Shown: positions 36,058 to 44,424 of the stretch, piece by piece
How positions within the stretch are numbered: the stretch's first letter is position 1
Layout of the letters: the number at the start of each line of letters is the position of its first letter
NCBI GenBank assembly: GCA_016840085.1
Contig: JAEOTA010000049.1
Span: 1-51,068, forward strand
Direction of reading: 5' to 3'
Length of the DNA: 51,068 bases
Source of the DNA: Promethearchaeota archaeon
GTDB taxonomy: Archaea > Asgardarchaeota > Lokiarchaeia > Sigyniarchaeales > SOKP01
Position numbers and translations under genes: made by a program
Notes under the pieces: generated by a model
Databases searched by the model: none
What the model was told of the DNA's origin: nothing
The model's input: only the letters and a program-made list of their open reading frames with translations

Positions 36058-37164
36058 TTAGATTTCTTCTATTAAATCAAATAGGTCTTCAATATTTTCT
36101 TCATTTTCCTCTGATGGGAGTATTAAATCTTTTTCTAGATCTAAACCCAATCTCTGAATATCTTCTTCCATTGCACTTTTTTTTTCTAAAACTGAAAATT
36201 TGTCTTCAGGTGAATAAAAATATTTATAGTTTTGATATAACTTTGAAGTTATCGAAATAAATTCACTACGATCGTCAGGGGAATCTAATGACCAATCAAA
36301 ACAGAGAGCTTTTAAAATATAAATAAAAACCGAAATTATAATTTCATTATCCCAATCATCATCGCGATTTTTTAAAAACAAATCTAATAATGCTATTTTC
36401 AATTTATGATATTTTTTATCCTCCAAAGACATATTATCTAACATTTGGATGATGTCTTTTGAAATTGTTAAACAATTATTTCTTAGACTCTCTTGAAAAA
36501 CTTCAATTAAATAAAAGAATACGGAAAAATCAGATTCATTACTAGTGATATTGATAATATTCAATATTTCATTTTTATAATTAAGAAAAATAATTATATA
36601 ACGAACTCGAAGTTCTTTTAAAATCTCTATAACCTTATTCTGTAATGCTTTTTTAGGACGATTGAAAACATCTTCTTTAATTATACTCTGTATTGTAAAA
36701 TCTTGTTTTATATAATAGACAAATTGCATTAAAACAGAATTTTCATAATTTGGGAAGAGATTACAAATGTTTTCTATTAATTCTATTTTATATTCTGGTT
36801 TTTCTGGTATAAGTTTATTTTTAATCATTTCAATTATTTCATTTCTATTTTTTTCTCTAATTTTAATCCTTTCCATTGTGTAGTTTTTTACTTCTTTTTT
36901 TTCTACTTCAATGGTATTATAATTTTTCAAAGTAGCGATCATTAATTCGTAGTCTTCATACTTAATTGAAGGACCATAATTATAAGGGAAGAAATCTAAA
37001 TCTAAATCAAATTCATCATTTATTGGAAAAATTTTATGAAAAACAAATAATAATTTTATTAAACGGGTTTTTAAGGTGTTATAATTTTCCGAATAATATA
37101 GTATTAAAAGAATTAATTCTTCATTTTCAATTATTTCTTCATTATTAAATTGTTTAACTTCCAT
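36058..37164 (-). CDS. Unknown protein with Panacea-like N-terminus, 368 aa
   Basis: Residues about 15-85 (LILLILYYSENY, RLIKLLFVFHKIFPI, LDFFPYNYGPSI) have the pattern of an antitoxin-type Panacea/SocA winged helix: a helix, a K-L-L-F/Y helix, then F-x-x-YNYGP. The remaining 280 residues are helical with an acidic tail (SEENEENIEDLFDLIEE) and are unrecognised. It sits between the gene at 37169 (4 bases apart) and the PIN-like gene downstream, so the three form an operon. A neutralising or adaptor role for the PIN-like protein is a guess from order and domain. Confidence 0.45.
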   Translation of the reverse strand: MEVKQFNNEEIIENEELILLILYYSENYNTLKTRLIKLLFVFHKIFPINDEFDLDLDFFPYNYGPSIKYEDYELMIATLKNYNTIEVEKKEVKNYTMERIKIREKNRNEIIEMIKNKLIPEKPEYKIELIENICNLFPNYENSVLMQFVYYIKQDFTIQSIIKEDVFNRPKKALQNKVIEILKELRVRYIIIFLNYKNEILNIINITSNESDFSVFFYLIEVFQESLRNNCLTISKDIIQMLDNMSLEDKKYHKLKIALLDLFLKNRDDDWDNEIIISVFIYILKALCFDWSLDSPDDRSEFISITSKLYQNYKYFYSPEDKFSVLEKKSAMEEDIQRLGLDLEKDLILPSEENEENIEDLFDLIEEI

Positions 37165-37168
37165 ATTC

Positions 37169-38512
37169 TCACCTTAGATCTATTTTTTTGGCAATATCAG
37201 GATATTTTCTAATAAAAGCATCTAATTTTAAAAAAATAAGACTATCTGCAGTCTCAAAATTATGAATTTTTCTAAACATTGCTTGATACCTTCTTAATTT
37301 TCTAAATTTATATTCCTCTTCATCTTTTACATTTCTCTTAGGGGATAATTTTTCAGATAAATCGGGTTGATTTATAAGCTCATCAGAATAAAACCAATTA
37401 ATTACGTCTTTATAAGTTTTAATCCCTTTCTCACTACAGAAACTGCAACTACAATGAAAATCTGAATCTTCATCCATCTTTAAAAGATCTTTATCATTTT
37501 TATGCTTAATATCATTAGGGTCTAATAGATTTCTTGTTTTTTTATGTTTTGCGGATCTCCGAATATTAATATTATAACCAGAATAAGCATCTTCACGAAA
37601 AATAATCGAGACATTTTTCATTGATTTCTTATATTTTTGTAATTGTTTAATTCCAATATATTTAACATATATTTGATATTTTTTTCTTAGAACATCGATA
37701 AAATTAAAATATAACTGCATTTTTTCTCTACTACTATAGAGTTCATTTGAATCAATTATCCAGATAATAATCGTTTTAAATTCTTTTAAATATTCAAATT
37801 GAGTGTTAAAAAATACATTTTTATCTTCAAGATCTTTAGTCATTAATGTTAAGGGGTATATGAAATCTTTGGATTTTTTTTTACATAAAATAACTAATTT
37901 ACTATTGATTTTATTTATAGACTCTTGAATTGATTTAAGATAAGGATCAGTTGATTCTTCTATTGGAAAATTAGCAATTATTGGAACTTCAAATCCGATT
38001 ATTTTTGTTCTCTTACGATTGGAACTTTTCATAAATCGATCTAAGCCTTCGTATTCTAAATATTTTTTAATAGCAAGATAAGCATTATGAATTTCATCAA
38101 ATGCAGAGATACAATTTGCTTCTTTTTCTAAATTTTTTAATTCTTTTATTTTATCTTTGTTTCTTTTTAATATTAATTCAAATGACTCTATATCGTCATT
38201 ATATTCCTGTTTAGAAATGTCTCCATTATACAATTTTTGTTTGAGTTGCTTTTTATTAGATTCTTGTATATTTGGAGAGTAATAAAAAGGTCTATTTAAT
38301 TTTGTATTGAAATCAAAACTTAAAATTATATTTTTTTTAAGAGATTTAATTGTTTTAAGGTAGTTTTTACTTTTTTTATCTAAAGTTAATTTTTTACCAT
38401 GTATTTTAATATTATCTATAAATAAGTAGAATCCACTAAATGAACTTCGAGAAAAGCTATCATTTAAGTCTGCTAAATCTGTTGGGGATTTAAGTCTATA
38501 AAAACTATTCAT
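37169..38512 (-). CDS. Unknown protein, possibly TGT/DpdA-like, 447 aa
   Basis: No certain family. The C-terminal third has a Cys cluster CSCSFC followed, about 90 residues later, by a conserved-looking HNFETAD, which is the order (CxCxxC ... HN) of the zinc site of tRNA-guanine transglycosylases and of their DNA-modifying relative DpdA. Alternating strands and helices before it (KLVILCKKKS, FKTIIIWIIDS, YQIYVKYIGIKQL, VSIIFRED) could be a TIM-barrel half. The first 170 residues contain a K/E-rich helical insert. It is the first gene of an operon with the Panacea-like and PIN-like genes. Low confidence for the enzyme assignment, good for the gene. Confidence 0.5.
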   Translation of the reverse strand: MNSFYRLKSPTDLADLNDSFSRSSFSGFYLFIDNIKIHGKKLTLDKKSKNYLKTIKSLKKNIILSFDFNTKLNRPFYYSPNIQESNKKQLKQKLYNGDISKQEYNDDIESFELILKRNKDKIKELKNLEKEANCISAFDEIHNAYLAIKKYLEYEGLDRFMKSSNRKRTKIIGFEVPIIANFPIEESTDPYLKSIQESINKINSKLVILCKKKSKDFIYPLTLMTKDLEDKNVFFNTQFEYLKEFKTIIIWIIDSNELYSSREKMQLYFNFIDVLRKKYQIYVKYIGIKQLQKYKKSMKNVSIIFREDAYSGYNINIRRSAKHKKTRNLLDPNDIKHKNDKDLLKMDEDSDFHCSCSFCSEKGIKTYKDVINWFYSDELINQPDLSEKLSPKRNVKDEEEYKFRKLRRYQAMFRKIHNFETADSLIFLKLDAFIRKYPDIAKKIDLR

Positions 38513-38585
38513 TATATTATTTTTATAAGTACTTGATATAAATGTATTTTAATTCTCTATAAAAGAATTAGGGTTCGATTAAAAA

Positions 38586-39008
38586 CTAATTTACGAATGT
38601 TTGTGGATATAGATTCTTAATATTTTCAAGAATATATTGATATTTCCTTTGATTGAGTAATTTATTTCTTTTTGGAACAATTTTTTGTTCATAATCATTA
38701 TCGTACATGATTATTAAACCAATTCCATACTTGGAAAGCTTGCTAATGTTGACATTTTTCTCATATTTATAATATAGTGCTAAAGAATTATAGGGAACTA
38801 ATATTCTATTGCCTAAACACTGTTTTAAACCAAGTTTCCAATTATAAATCTTGAATTCTATACCGTGAAAATATAATTTTGATTTAATATTCACCTCAAT
38901 AATATCGATTTTTTTTTGTCGGTAACCTCTCTCTTTTATGATAATAACATTTGATTCTGGCTTTTTTCTAATTGAGATATATTTATCAATTAATTCTGTT
39001 TCTTTCAT
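38586..39008 (-). CDS. Small PD-(D/E)XK-like nuclease-fold protein
   Basis: 140 residues. KKIDIIEVNIKSKLYFHGIEFKIYN shows an Asp strand followed by an ExK strand, then WKLGLKQCLGNRILVPYNSLALYYK, the helix with Gln and the following strand of restriction-like nucleases, then GIGLIIMYDND. The whole is a minimal PD-(D/E)XK fold. Many such proteins are DNases; some are inactive. It lies 73 bases before the operon at 38512 and is in the same direction. Confidence 0.55.
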   Translation of the reverse strand: MKETELIDKYISIRKKPESNVIIIKERGYRQKKIDIIEVNIKSKLYFHGIEFKIYNWKLGLKQCLGNRILVPYNSLALYYKYEKNVNISKLSKYGIGLIIMYDNDYEQKIVPKRNKLLNQRKYQYILENIKNLYPQTFVN

Positions 39009-39385
39009 TAATTAAAAATATATCTTCATTTTATTTAATTATACGGTGCTATAACTTATTATGAATTATTAAAATAGAATTAAAAATAACTTGATAATAA
39101 ATAGTTTATGTGAGCAAAGGTTTAGCAGATGATGATAATACTGATGAAAAATTAATTCTTGTCTTACCTATAATACATACAACAGAAATATAATCTTTTT
39201 CCCCATTTTCCTCGATATTCGATATCCCGCTGTGTGCTTTTAATTGCTCGGGAAAAATAGAATATATACAATATGGGAATGGTAAATTGAACTATTAAAG
39301 ATCAATAATACTTATTTAATAGTTATTCCACTATATGTTTGAAGAAAATAATCTAGGAAATTATTATAAAAGAGTGAAGTAATAA
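39009..39385. other. Divergent intergenic region with upstream module
   Basis: 377 bases between divergent genes. The part 39153-39255 is the second copy of the repeated module (listed separately). A GTGA-type ribosome site, AAGAGTGAAGTAATAA, precedes ATG 39386. No ORF of note. Confidence 0.45.
39153..39255 (+). repeat. Upstream module, copy 2 (before HEPN gene)
   Basis: About 103 bases matching 34108-34219. It contains CCTATAATACATACAACAG, TCTTTTTCCCC and ends in GCTCGGGAAAAA. TCCCG (about 39225) can pair with CGGGA (about 39249) around a 19-base loop. It ends 130 bases before the HEPN-protein start. Confidence 0.65.
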
Positions 39386-40735
39386 ATGAAGCTATCTCAG
39401 AATAATAATAATTTGACATATAGTTATAATAGTATTGATATAAAACAAGCACTTACAAAATTTTCAAACTTAATAAGACTTTTTCCGTATCATCCAACGA
39501 AATCTAAAACTGAAAATATAGGATGGTTAACGCCTCAAAAATTCTTTCGTATTAGTGACATTCCAAAAAGACCATTTTGTGGAATTATTGAAACACTTCA
39601 CAGAAGGGGTTTTCCATTGTATGGTGATTGGCTTAATCATATAGAAAATCTTAAATTAGAGAAGAAAAACACTATTAAAATAAGAAACAAATTGGTAAAT
39701 CATTTAAGTGAACTTTTAAAAAACATCGTATATGACGAAGAAAATGGACGAATTACTGTCAATAATCAATTCAAGGAGTTAAGTATATGGATTAAGGTAA
39801 TTTATGAGAAAATTAACTATCTAAATGAAAAGGGAGGTTGGAATTTAGAATTCTTAAAGCAAGTAAGAAGAAGGAAAGAAATAGGGGATGCTTATAAGCA
39901 ATATCGTAAGACCAAAGCTAAAAGGATGGAGAAAAAAGTAGATCAATATCATAAAAGATTGAAAGAATTAATGAATGTTGAGGGAAATGATAATTTAATT
40001 CCAATCAGTTTTAGATATTATGAGAAAAAGAGGAAACTACCTAAAAATCCTTCAGAAGAAACAAAACTAAGATGGAAATTAGAAAGAATGGAATATAATT
40101 CAGATCTTACAAAATCTCTTTATAATGAGAAATTACCATTAGAATTATTATTTACTAAGATATTTCGTTTTAAACATAACTTAAATGAAACAAATATCAT
40201 ATCCCCTGAAGAATTTGATAATCTATTTAATAAAATATTAGTACTAATGGGCTATGATTGGATATCTTGTATTAATGGGGAATTAATGCTTATAGGATAT
40301 AGTACAGAGGAAAAAGAGGAAAAAGAAGTTTTTAGATATTTAAAGATATATCCAAAAGTAGTCGAGAATCTTGAAAAGTCAAAACAGCATTTACTGGAAG
40401 CAGATTGGAATAGTGTTATTTTATATTGTTGTAAAGCTATTGAACACTTTTATAAAAATCTCTTAGGAAATGAAAAGAGATATAAAAAGCTTAGTTTATC
40501 AGATTTAACCAAAGAAATGAGGAAGGAAAAGGAAAATCTTTTTAAAAAATCAGATAGTGCCGTAATGGATGGAATAAATCATTTGCTTTTATCTGGGATT
40601 AATGTAGTTGGAACCATAAGAAATACACGAGATTCGGGACACGGTAATGATAGAGATGTTATCGAATGGGAAGCAAAAATGGGTTATAGTTATGTAATTC
40701 TTCTGTTAAGAACAATATTAGAAATAAAGAAATAA
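39386..40735 (+). CDS. HEPN/Abi-C-like domain protein, 449 aa
   Basis: The C-terminal 140 residues (HLLEADWNSVILYCCKAIEHFYKNLL, then IRNTRDSGHGNDRD, then YVILLLRTILEI) match the Abi-C/HEPN arrangement: a long helix pair and the R-N-x5-H type motif (here R followed six residues later by H), with GHG. These domains occur in abortive-infection proteins and are RNase-like. The first 300 residues are basic and helical, without a known domain; IGWLTPQKFFRISDIPKRPFC near residue 50 is distinctive. It starts at ATG with GTGA eight bases upstream and is the only intact plus-strand gene between two minus-strand clusters. Confidence 0.6.
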   Translation: MKLSQNNNNLTYSYNSIDIKQALTKFSNLIRLFPYHPTKSKTENIGWLTPQKFFRISDIPKRPFCGIIETLHRRGFPLYGDWLNHIENLKLEKKNTIKIRNKLVNHLSELLKNIVYDEENGRITVNNQFKELSIWIKVIYEKINYLNEKGGWNLEFLKQVRRRKEIGDAYKQYRKTKAKRMEKKVDQYHKRLKELMNVEGNDNLIPISFRYYEKKRKLPKNPSEETKLRWKLERMEYNSDLTKSLYNEKLPLELLFTKIFRFKHNLNETNIISPEEFDNLFNKILVLMGYDWISCINGELMLIGYSTEEKEEKEVFRYLKIYPKVVENLEKSKQHLLEADWNSVILYCCKAIEHFYKNLLGNEKRYKKLSLSDLTKEMRKEKENLFKKSDSAVMDGINHLLLSGINVVGTIRNTRDSGHGNDRDVIEWEAKMGYSYVILLLRTILEIKK

Positions 40736-40847
40736 TAGATGATAAAAATATAAATTCTCTTTTTAAACAATTAAAGAATGAGATTAAAGTTGGAATTAAA
40801 AATCTAATAAATGTCCTTTGTTATTACTAAGGAGATAAAGATTAGGA

Positions 40848-41168
40848 TTAATTTCTTATTCTTCTAGTAAATTTATAAATTTTGTATGGTTTTGAACCGT
40901 CCATTTCTGAAGAACCTGAAAAACTCCCAATACTGCTATAGAGAGCATCCCCCTCAGAGTCTATCACTTCTTTTTTCAGAATATTACATAACAAATCATA
41001 ACCAAAACATATTGTAGTATATTGATCAAATTTCAAATCTTTCCCTTTAGTTTCTAAACTTTTAGCGTAATTGGCTGCACCACCTACAATTATTAGTTGA
41101 CTCTTTTTTTTTTTACCAATTTTCTCAATTCTAATGGTTCCAAAATCAATTCCAATTCTTACATTCAT
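40848..41168 (-). pseudogene. C-terminal half of a class III nucleotide cyclase
   Basis: 106 residues from ATG 41168; the frame is open without a start for about 55 more bases upstream (ILNEILNPYFQAKNY). It reads VRIGIDFGTIRIEKIG, LIIVGGAANYAKSLE and YTTICFGYDLL, the second half of a class III cyclase, including the GGxANxA helix. The N-terminal half with the first metal-binding Asp is absent: it is replaced by the end of the broken methyltransferase gene, whose stop overlaps this frame. Probably non-functional on its own. A different, N-terminally complete cyclase-like gene is at 34327. Confidence 0.65.
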
Positions 41169-41200
41169 TATTTTGTAGTTTTTCGCTTGGAAATAAGGAT

Positions 41201-41832
41201 TTAAAATTTCATTAAGAATTTGAGATATTTTTTTTTAGGACCAGGCAAATAACCATCTAAAAATCTTCGAGTATATCGATCAGCATATTTATTTTTTCCA
41301 ACTCGTATCATTGGATCAGAATACCAAAGAAACAGACCATTCTTTTTTTAGTAATCTTCTTATCATTAAAATTAAACAAATACGTTCAACTGGAATCGGC
41401 ATAACTGTTGGAACATTTAATAATAGAATAATATCAAAAAAATTTTGTTTAATATTATAAATCTCTTTTGGAAATATGAGTTGATGGAAATTTTTTTTCT
41501 TTCTCAACTCTAACAATCTTTCTTCAGTCTTACTTCCTTCTTTGTATAAATCTTTAAAATCTGCACAATATACTTGAAAACCATTATCAACAAAAAATTT
41601 TGTATTCCTTAATCTAGCAACTCCTAAATCTAAAACAGTTGTAGATGAAGGATCTTTTCCATTCATAATATGGTTAAAAACATTTACTAATTGTTTACCT
41701 GGTTTGGATTTATTAAGAGCTGATCTTGTTTACATCAATAACAACATTCTTATAGCTAACGTGTCTAAATCCTTTTATAGGGTTAAAATCATAAATAGGA
41801 GTCTTCCATATTTTTCGTAAAAACTGACATTT
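41201..41832 (-). pseudogene. Frameshifted SAM-methyltransferase-like gene
   Basis: Three frame segments join to one protein: IYDFNPIKGFRHVSYKNVV (about 41730-41810), then RSALNKSKPGKQ and VLDLGVARLRNTKFF...FDIILLLNVPTVMP (to about 41345), then LWYSDPMIRVGKNKYADRY and LDGYLPGPKKKYLKF ending at TAA 41201. The middle part is the SAM motif and the last part the conserved tail. The second break lies in a run of seven A (minus strand, plus 41343-41349); six A would restore LKKNGLFLW. No ATG joins the first segment. Either a decayed gene or homopolymer sequencing errors. Confidence 0.65.
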
Positions 41833-41978
41833 TTATCAACTATATTAAATTTAGTATTATTAAGTTCTTAAATAACAGTATTAATTATTGAATAAAACAG
41901 AGAAAAAATTAGTATTACTTATTTCAAGATTTAAATAGATAGCGAAAATTAATTATTTTAACTAATGTGAGCAAATTT

Positions 41979-42260
41979 ATGGTAGAAATAAGAGAAGGAA
42001 TTAAACACGAGATATCTCTTGGAATTGCTTTAATAAAACAAATAGTACAAAATAGAGGACATCCTTTAGATATTATTAGAGAGGCTTTATCGAATTCATG
42101 TGCTAGAGAAGTAAAAGCATCATTTTTCAAAATAACAATATTTTATGATGGGATGTATGGTTGGTCTTTTATTTTTGAAGATGACGGGATAGGGATGGAT
42201 TACACTGGTGAAAAGGAGCCAGAAAAACAGGGTAGATTGGATAGATTTTTAGAGGTATAA
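41979..42260 (+). pseudogene. Truncated GHKL (HSP90-like) ATPase N-terminus
   Basis: 93 residues from ATG 41979; the GTG at 41967 is the GTGA ribosome site rather than the start. DIIREALSNSCAREVKA is the N-box (E, N) and FEDDGIGMD the G1 box of GHKL ATPases; GRLDRFLEV then stops, where family members continue with the lid and G2 glycine motif. The protein is thus cut in the middle of the ATP site. It lies divergently beside the broken methyltransferase and cyclase, and the three may be relics of one lost operon set. Confidence 0.6.
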
Positions 42261-42422
42261 AAAGGAATTAATTTTTAATTCAAAAAGGATCGTATGATTC
42301 AATAAAAACTAATTTTACAATCATTTAAATTTGATAAAATAAGAAATAAGAAAAAATATATACTTGAATATTACTTTAAATATATAAGAAATAAAACAAA
42401 TTTAAACAATATAAAAAACATT

Positions 42423-42761
42423 ATGAAAACGAGAAATTTGCAAAAATGGGAGAAGTTTGAAAGTGATATATGCAAATTTTTGGATATGGATCATATTGGC
42501 GGGTCTGGAAAGCCCGACTGTAAAAATCCAAATGATCCAACTGAAATAGCGGAAGCAAAAAGTTATAGTAGAGACTTCAATGCTTATGACTTAAAGAGAG
42601 AATTAAAAAACGCAAAAAAACATGGTGGAAAGAAGATACAGATTATGGTAAAACATGAATGCACTGAAAATGCCAAAAAGTTAGCTGAACAATTACCAGA
42701 AGTAGTTCTTAGGTGTAATTGCAGTGACCTTTTTAAAAATAAGAAGACAAACACTTCATAA
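42423..42761 (+). CDS. Small PD-(D/E)XK-like protein, 112 aa
   Basis: KWEKFESDICKFL is the leading helix with Glu; GKPDCKNPNDPTEIAEAKSYS gives the Asp and the ExK strand; the AYDLKRELKNAKKHG helix and KIQIMVKHE strand follow. That is the layout of a minimal restriction-type or Holliday-junction-type nuclease. It lies directly inside the right end of the second island and ends 28 bases before the right motif cluster. No methyltransferase partner is present, so if it cuts DNA its target choice is unclear. Confidence 0.55.
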   Translation: MKTRNLQKWEKFESDICKFLDMDHIGGSGKPDCKNPNDPTEIAEAKSYSRDFNAYDLKRELKNAKKHGGKKIQIMVKHECTENAKKLAEQLPEVVLRCNCSDLFKNKKTNTS

Positions 42762-42788
42762 TTAAAGAGAAGAGGGATTGTAACTTGA

Positions 42789-42860
42789 TTTTCTCATTTA
42801 TTTTTGAAACTTGTCTCAATTATTTTTGCAAAATTCTCATTTATTATTGAAAGTTACAAT
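42789..42860 (-). repeat. Right cluster of AATAAATGAGA-type motifs (island end, inverted)
   Basis: Three units on the minus strand spaced by about 22 bases: outermost 42835-42860 (ATTGTAACTTTCA then ATAATAAATGAGA), 42812-42832 (TTTGCAAAAATAATTGAGA) and 42789-42809 (TTTCAAAAATAAATGAGA). The outermost differs from the left end unit 28723-28748 in one of 26 bases. It lies 28 bases before the pyrF start, so the island ends right at the gene. Confidence 0.75.
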
Positions 42861-42888
42861 AATAATTAAATATGAATTTATCCTCACT

Positions 42889-43809
42889 ATGTATTTTATT
42901 GAGCAATTAGTTCAATTAATTAAAGAAAAACGAAGCGTTGTTTCTATGGGACTTGATCCCAGGATGGATAAAGAGGGGGAAATTCCCAAATATTTAATTG
43001 ATGAATATGATAATCCTGACAAAATTATTTTGGAATTTAACAAAGAACTAATCGAAGATACGTGCGATTTAATTCCAGTTGTAAAACCTCAAATCGCTTT
43101 TTATGAAAAATATGAAGCCTTAGATGCATTAAAAGAAACTATAAAATATGCTCATAAAAAGGATTTACTAGTTATTTTAGATTCAAAAAGAAATGATATT
43201 GGATCTACTTCTGAAGCGTATGCTTATTCTACGTTTAAAAATTTTAATGCGGATGCGTGTACTATAAATGCATATTTAGGAATTGATTGTGTTAAACCCT
43301 TTTTAGAATATAAAGAAAAAGGTTTGTTTGTCCTTGTAAAAACATCAAATCCAAGCAGTAGTGATTTTCAAAATCTATTTAGCACTAGAATTGAGGATGT
43401 CCCTGATGAAAAATTCGAATATAAAGTCGAAAATAAGATTTTAAAAAGAAATTATATTAATATGGCCGAATTAGTACGAGAATGGTCAATACCTTTACAA
43501 AAATTTAACTCTTTTGGCAATTTAGGAGCTGTGGTTGGAGCTACCTATCCTAATGAATTAAGAGAAATTAGAAATATTATGAAAAGTTCATTTATTTTAA
43601 TACCGGGTTATGGAGCACAGGGAGCTCAAGCAAAAGATATTAAATATGGATTTTTTGAAAAAGGATTTGGGGGAATAGTAAATTCATCACGAGGAATAAT
43701 ATATGCTTATAGTAGAAGTAAAAAATTTACCGAAAAGGAATTCACTAAAGCAGCTAGAGATGAGATAATTGATATGAATCAAAAAATAAATAAAGAAATT
43801 GGAATCTAA
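42889..43809 (+). CDS. pyrF: Orotidine 5'-phosphate decarboxylase
   Basis: 306 residues from ATG 42889. Type 2 OMP decarboxylase: SMGLDPRMDKEG at the N-terminus, LVILDSKRNDIGSTSEAYA (the catalytic DxKxxD core), VKTSNPSSSDFQ, GAVVGATYPNEL and ILIPGYGAQGA with the phosphate-gripping loop. It converts OMP to UMP, the last step of de novo pyrimidine synthesis. The longer frame from 42811 overlaps the motif cluster and adds residues not found in the family. The promoter must lie within or beside the island end. Confidence 0.93.
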   Translation: MYFIEQLVQLIKEKRSVVSMGLDPRMDKEGEIPKYLIDEYDNPDKIILEFNKELIEDTCDLIPVVKPQIAFYEKYEALDALKETIKYAHKKDLLVILDSKRNDIGSTSEAYAYSTFKNFNADACTINAYLGIDCVKPFLEYKEKGLFVLVKTSNPSSSDFQNLFSTRIEDVPDEKFEYKVENKILKRNYINMAELVREWSIPLQKFNSFGNLGAVVGATYPNELREIRNIMKSSFILIPGYGAQGAQAKDIKYGFFEKGFGGIVNSSRGIIYAYSRSKKFTEKEFTKAARDEIIDMNQKINKEIGI

Positions 43810-43825
43810 GGGAATTTTTTAAATT

Positions 43826-44215
43826 TTACCTTAATACACTTCCTCCTGAAAATAAAATAGCCATTGCAAAAGATATAGGGGCAAGAATTAATAACATTAC
43901 TACAAAAGAACGTTTTATACCAATTTTATGAATCACGTTTATGACGTGTGTAACTATGAATGCTGAAAAGATTATGACCAAAGCTATTATACCTCCTGGT
44001 GGACCTTCTTCAAAAGAGGACATAGACAAGGGTAAACTAATAAATAGAATAATACCAAATTGTATTCCAAAACTCGTAGCTACCCATTTCATATTTGTTT
44101 TTTCTTGAGCTTTTGTTACTATTAATCCAATTTTGAAAATTAAAATACTGCCCAGAATTAAGACTAATGTGATAATAATAATCTGAATTCCTCCCATTCT
44201 ATCTTGAAAAATCAT
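43826..44215 (-). CDS. Small four-helix membrane protein
   Basis: 129 residues with four hydrophobic helices (about 10-30, 43-62, 72-92, 105-125), separated by short loops; one loop is acidic and Gly-rich (SSFEEGPPGG). No family recognised. The gene converges with pyrF (16 bases apart). Confidence 0.55.
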   Translation of the reverse strand: MIFQDRMGGIQIIIITLVLILGSILIFKIGLIVTKAQEKTNMKWVATSFGIQFGIILFISLPLSMSSFEEGPPGGIIALVIIFSAFIVTHVINVIHKIGIKRSFVVMLLILAPISFAMAILFSGGSVLR

Positions 44216-44424
44216 ATAAACATCAACTGCAAATTTTATTTTAACCCGAGGTTTTAAAAATTATATTTATTTTTGAAATTACTTTTAACTAATTATATTA
44301 TAAAAGATATAAGAAAGATTTTTGATATAAATTTATTTAATCAAAACAGAGTAGTTAGATTTATAAAATTAACATAAAATATTGGAGGAATTTACAAATA
44401 AAGTTAAAAAAGATGTGATTTGCA

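Noticed and set aside
41343..41349. Programmed frameshift in the methyltransferase
   Set aside because: A second, separate frame break lies upstream and the start is missing, so decay or sequencing error is simpler.
42811..42888. Longer pyrF start at 42811
   Set aside because: It would place the island-end motif cluster inside the protein; the family begins at the MYFIEQ methionine.
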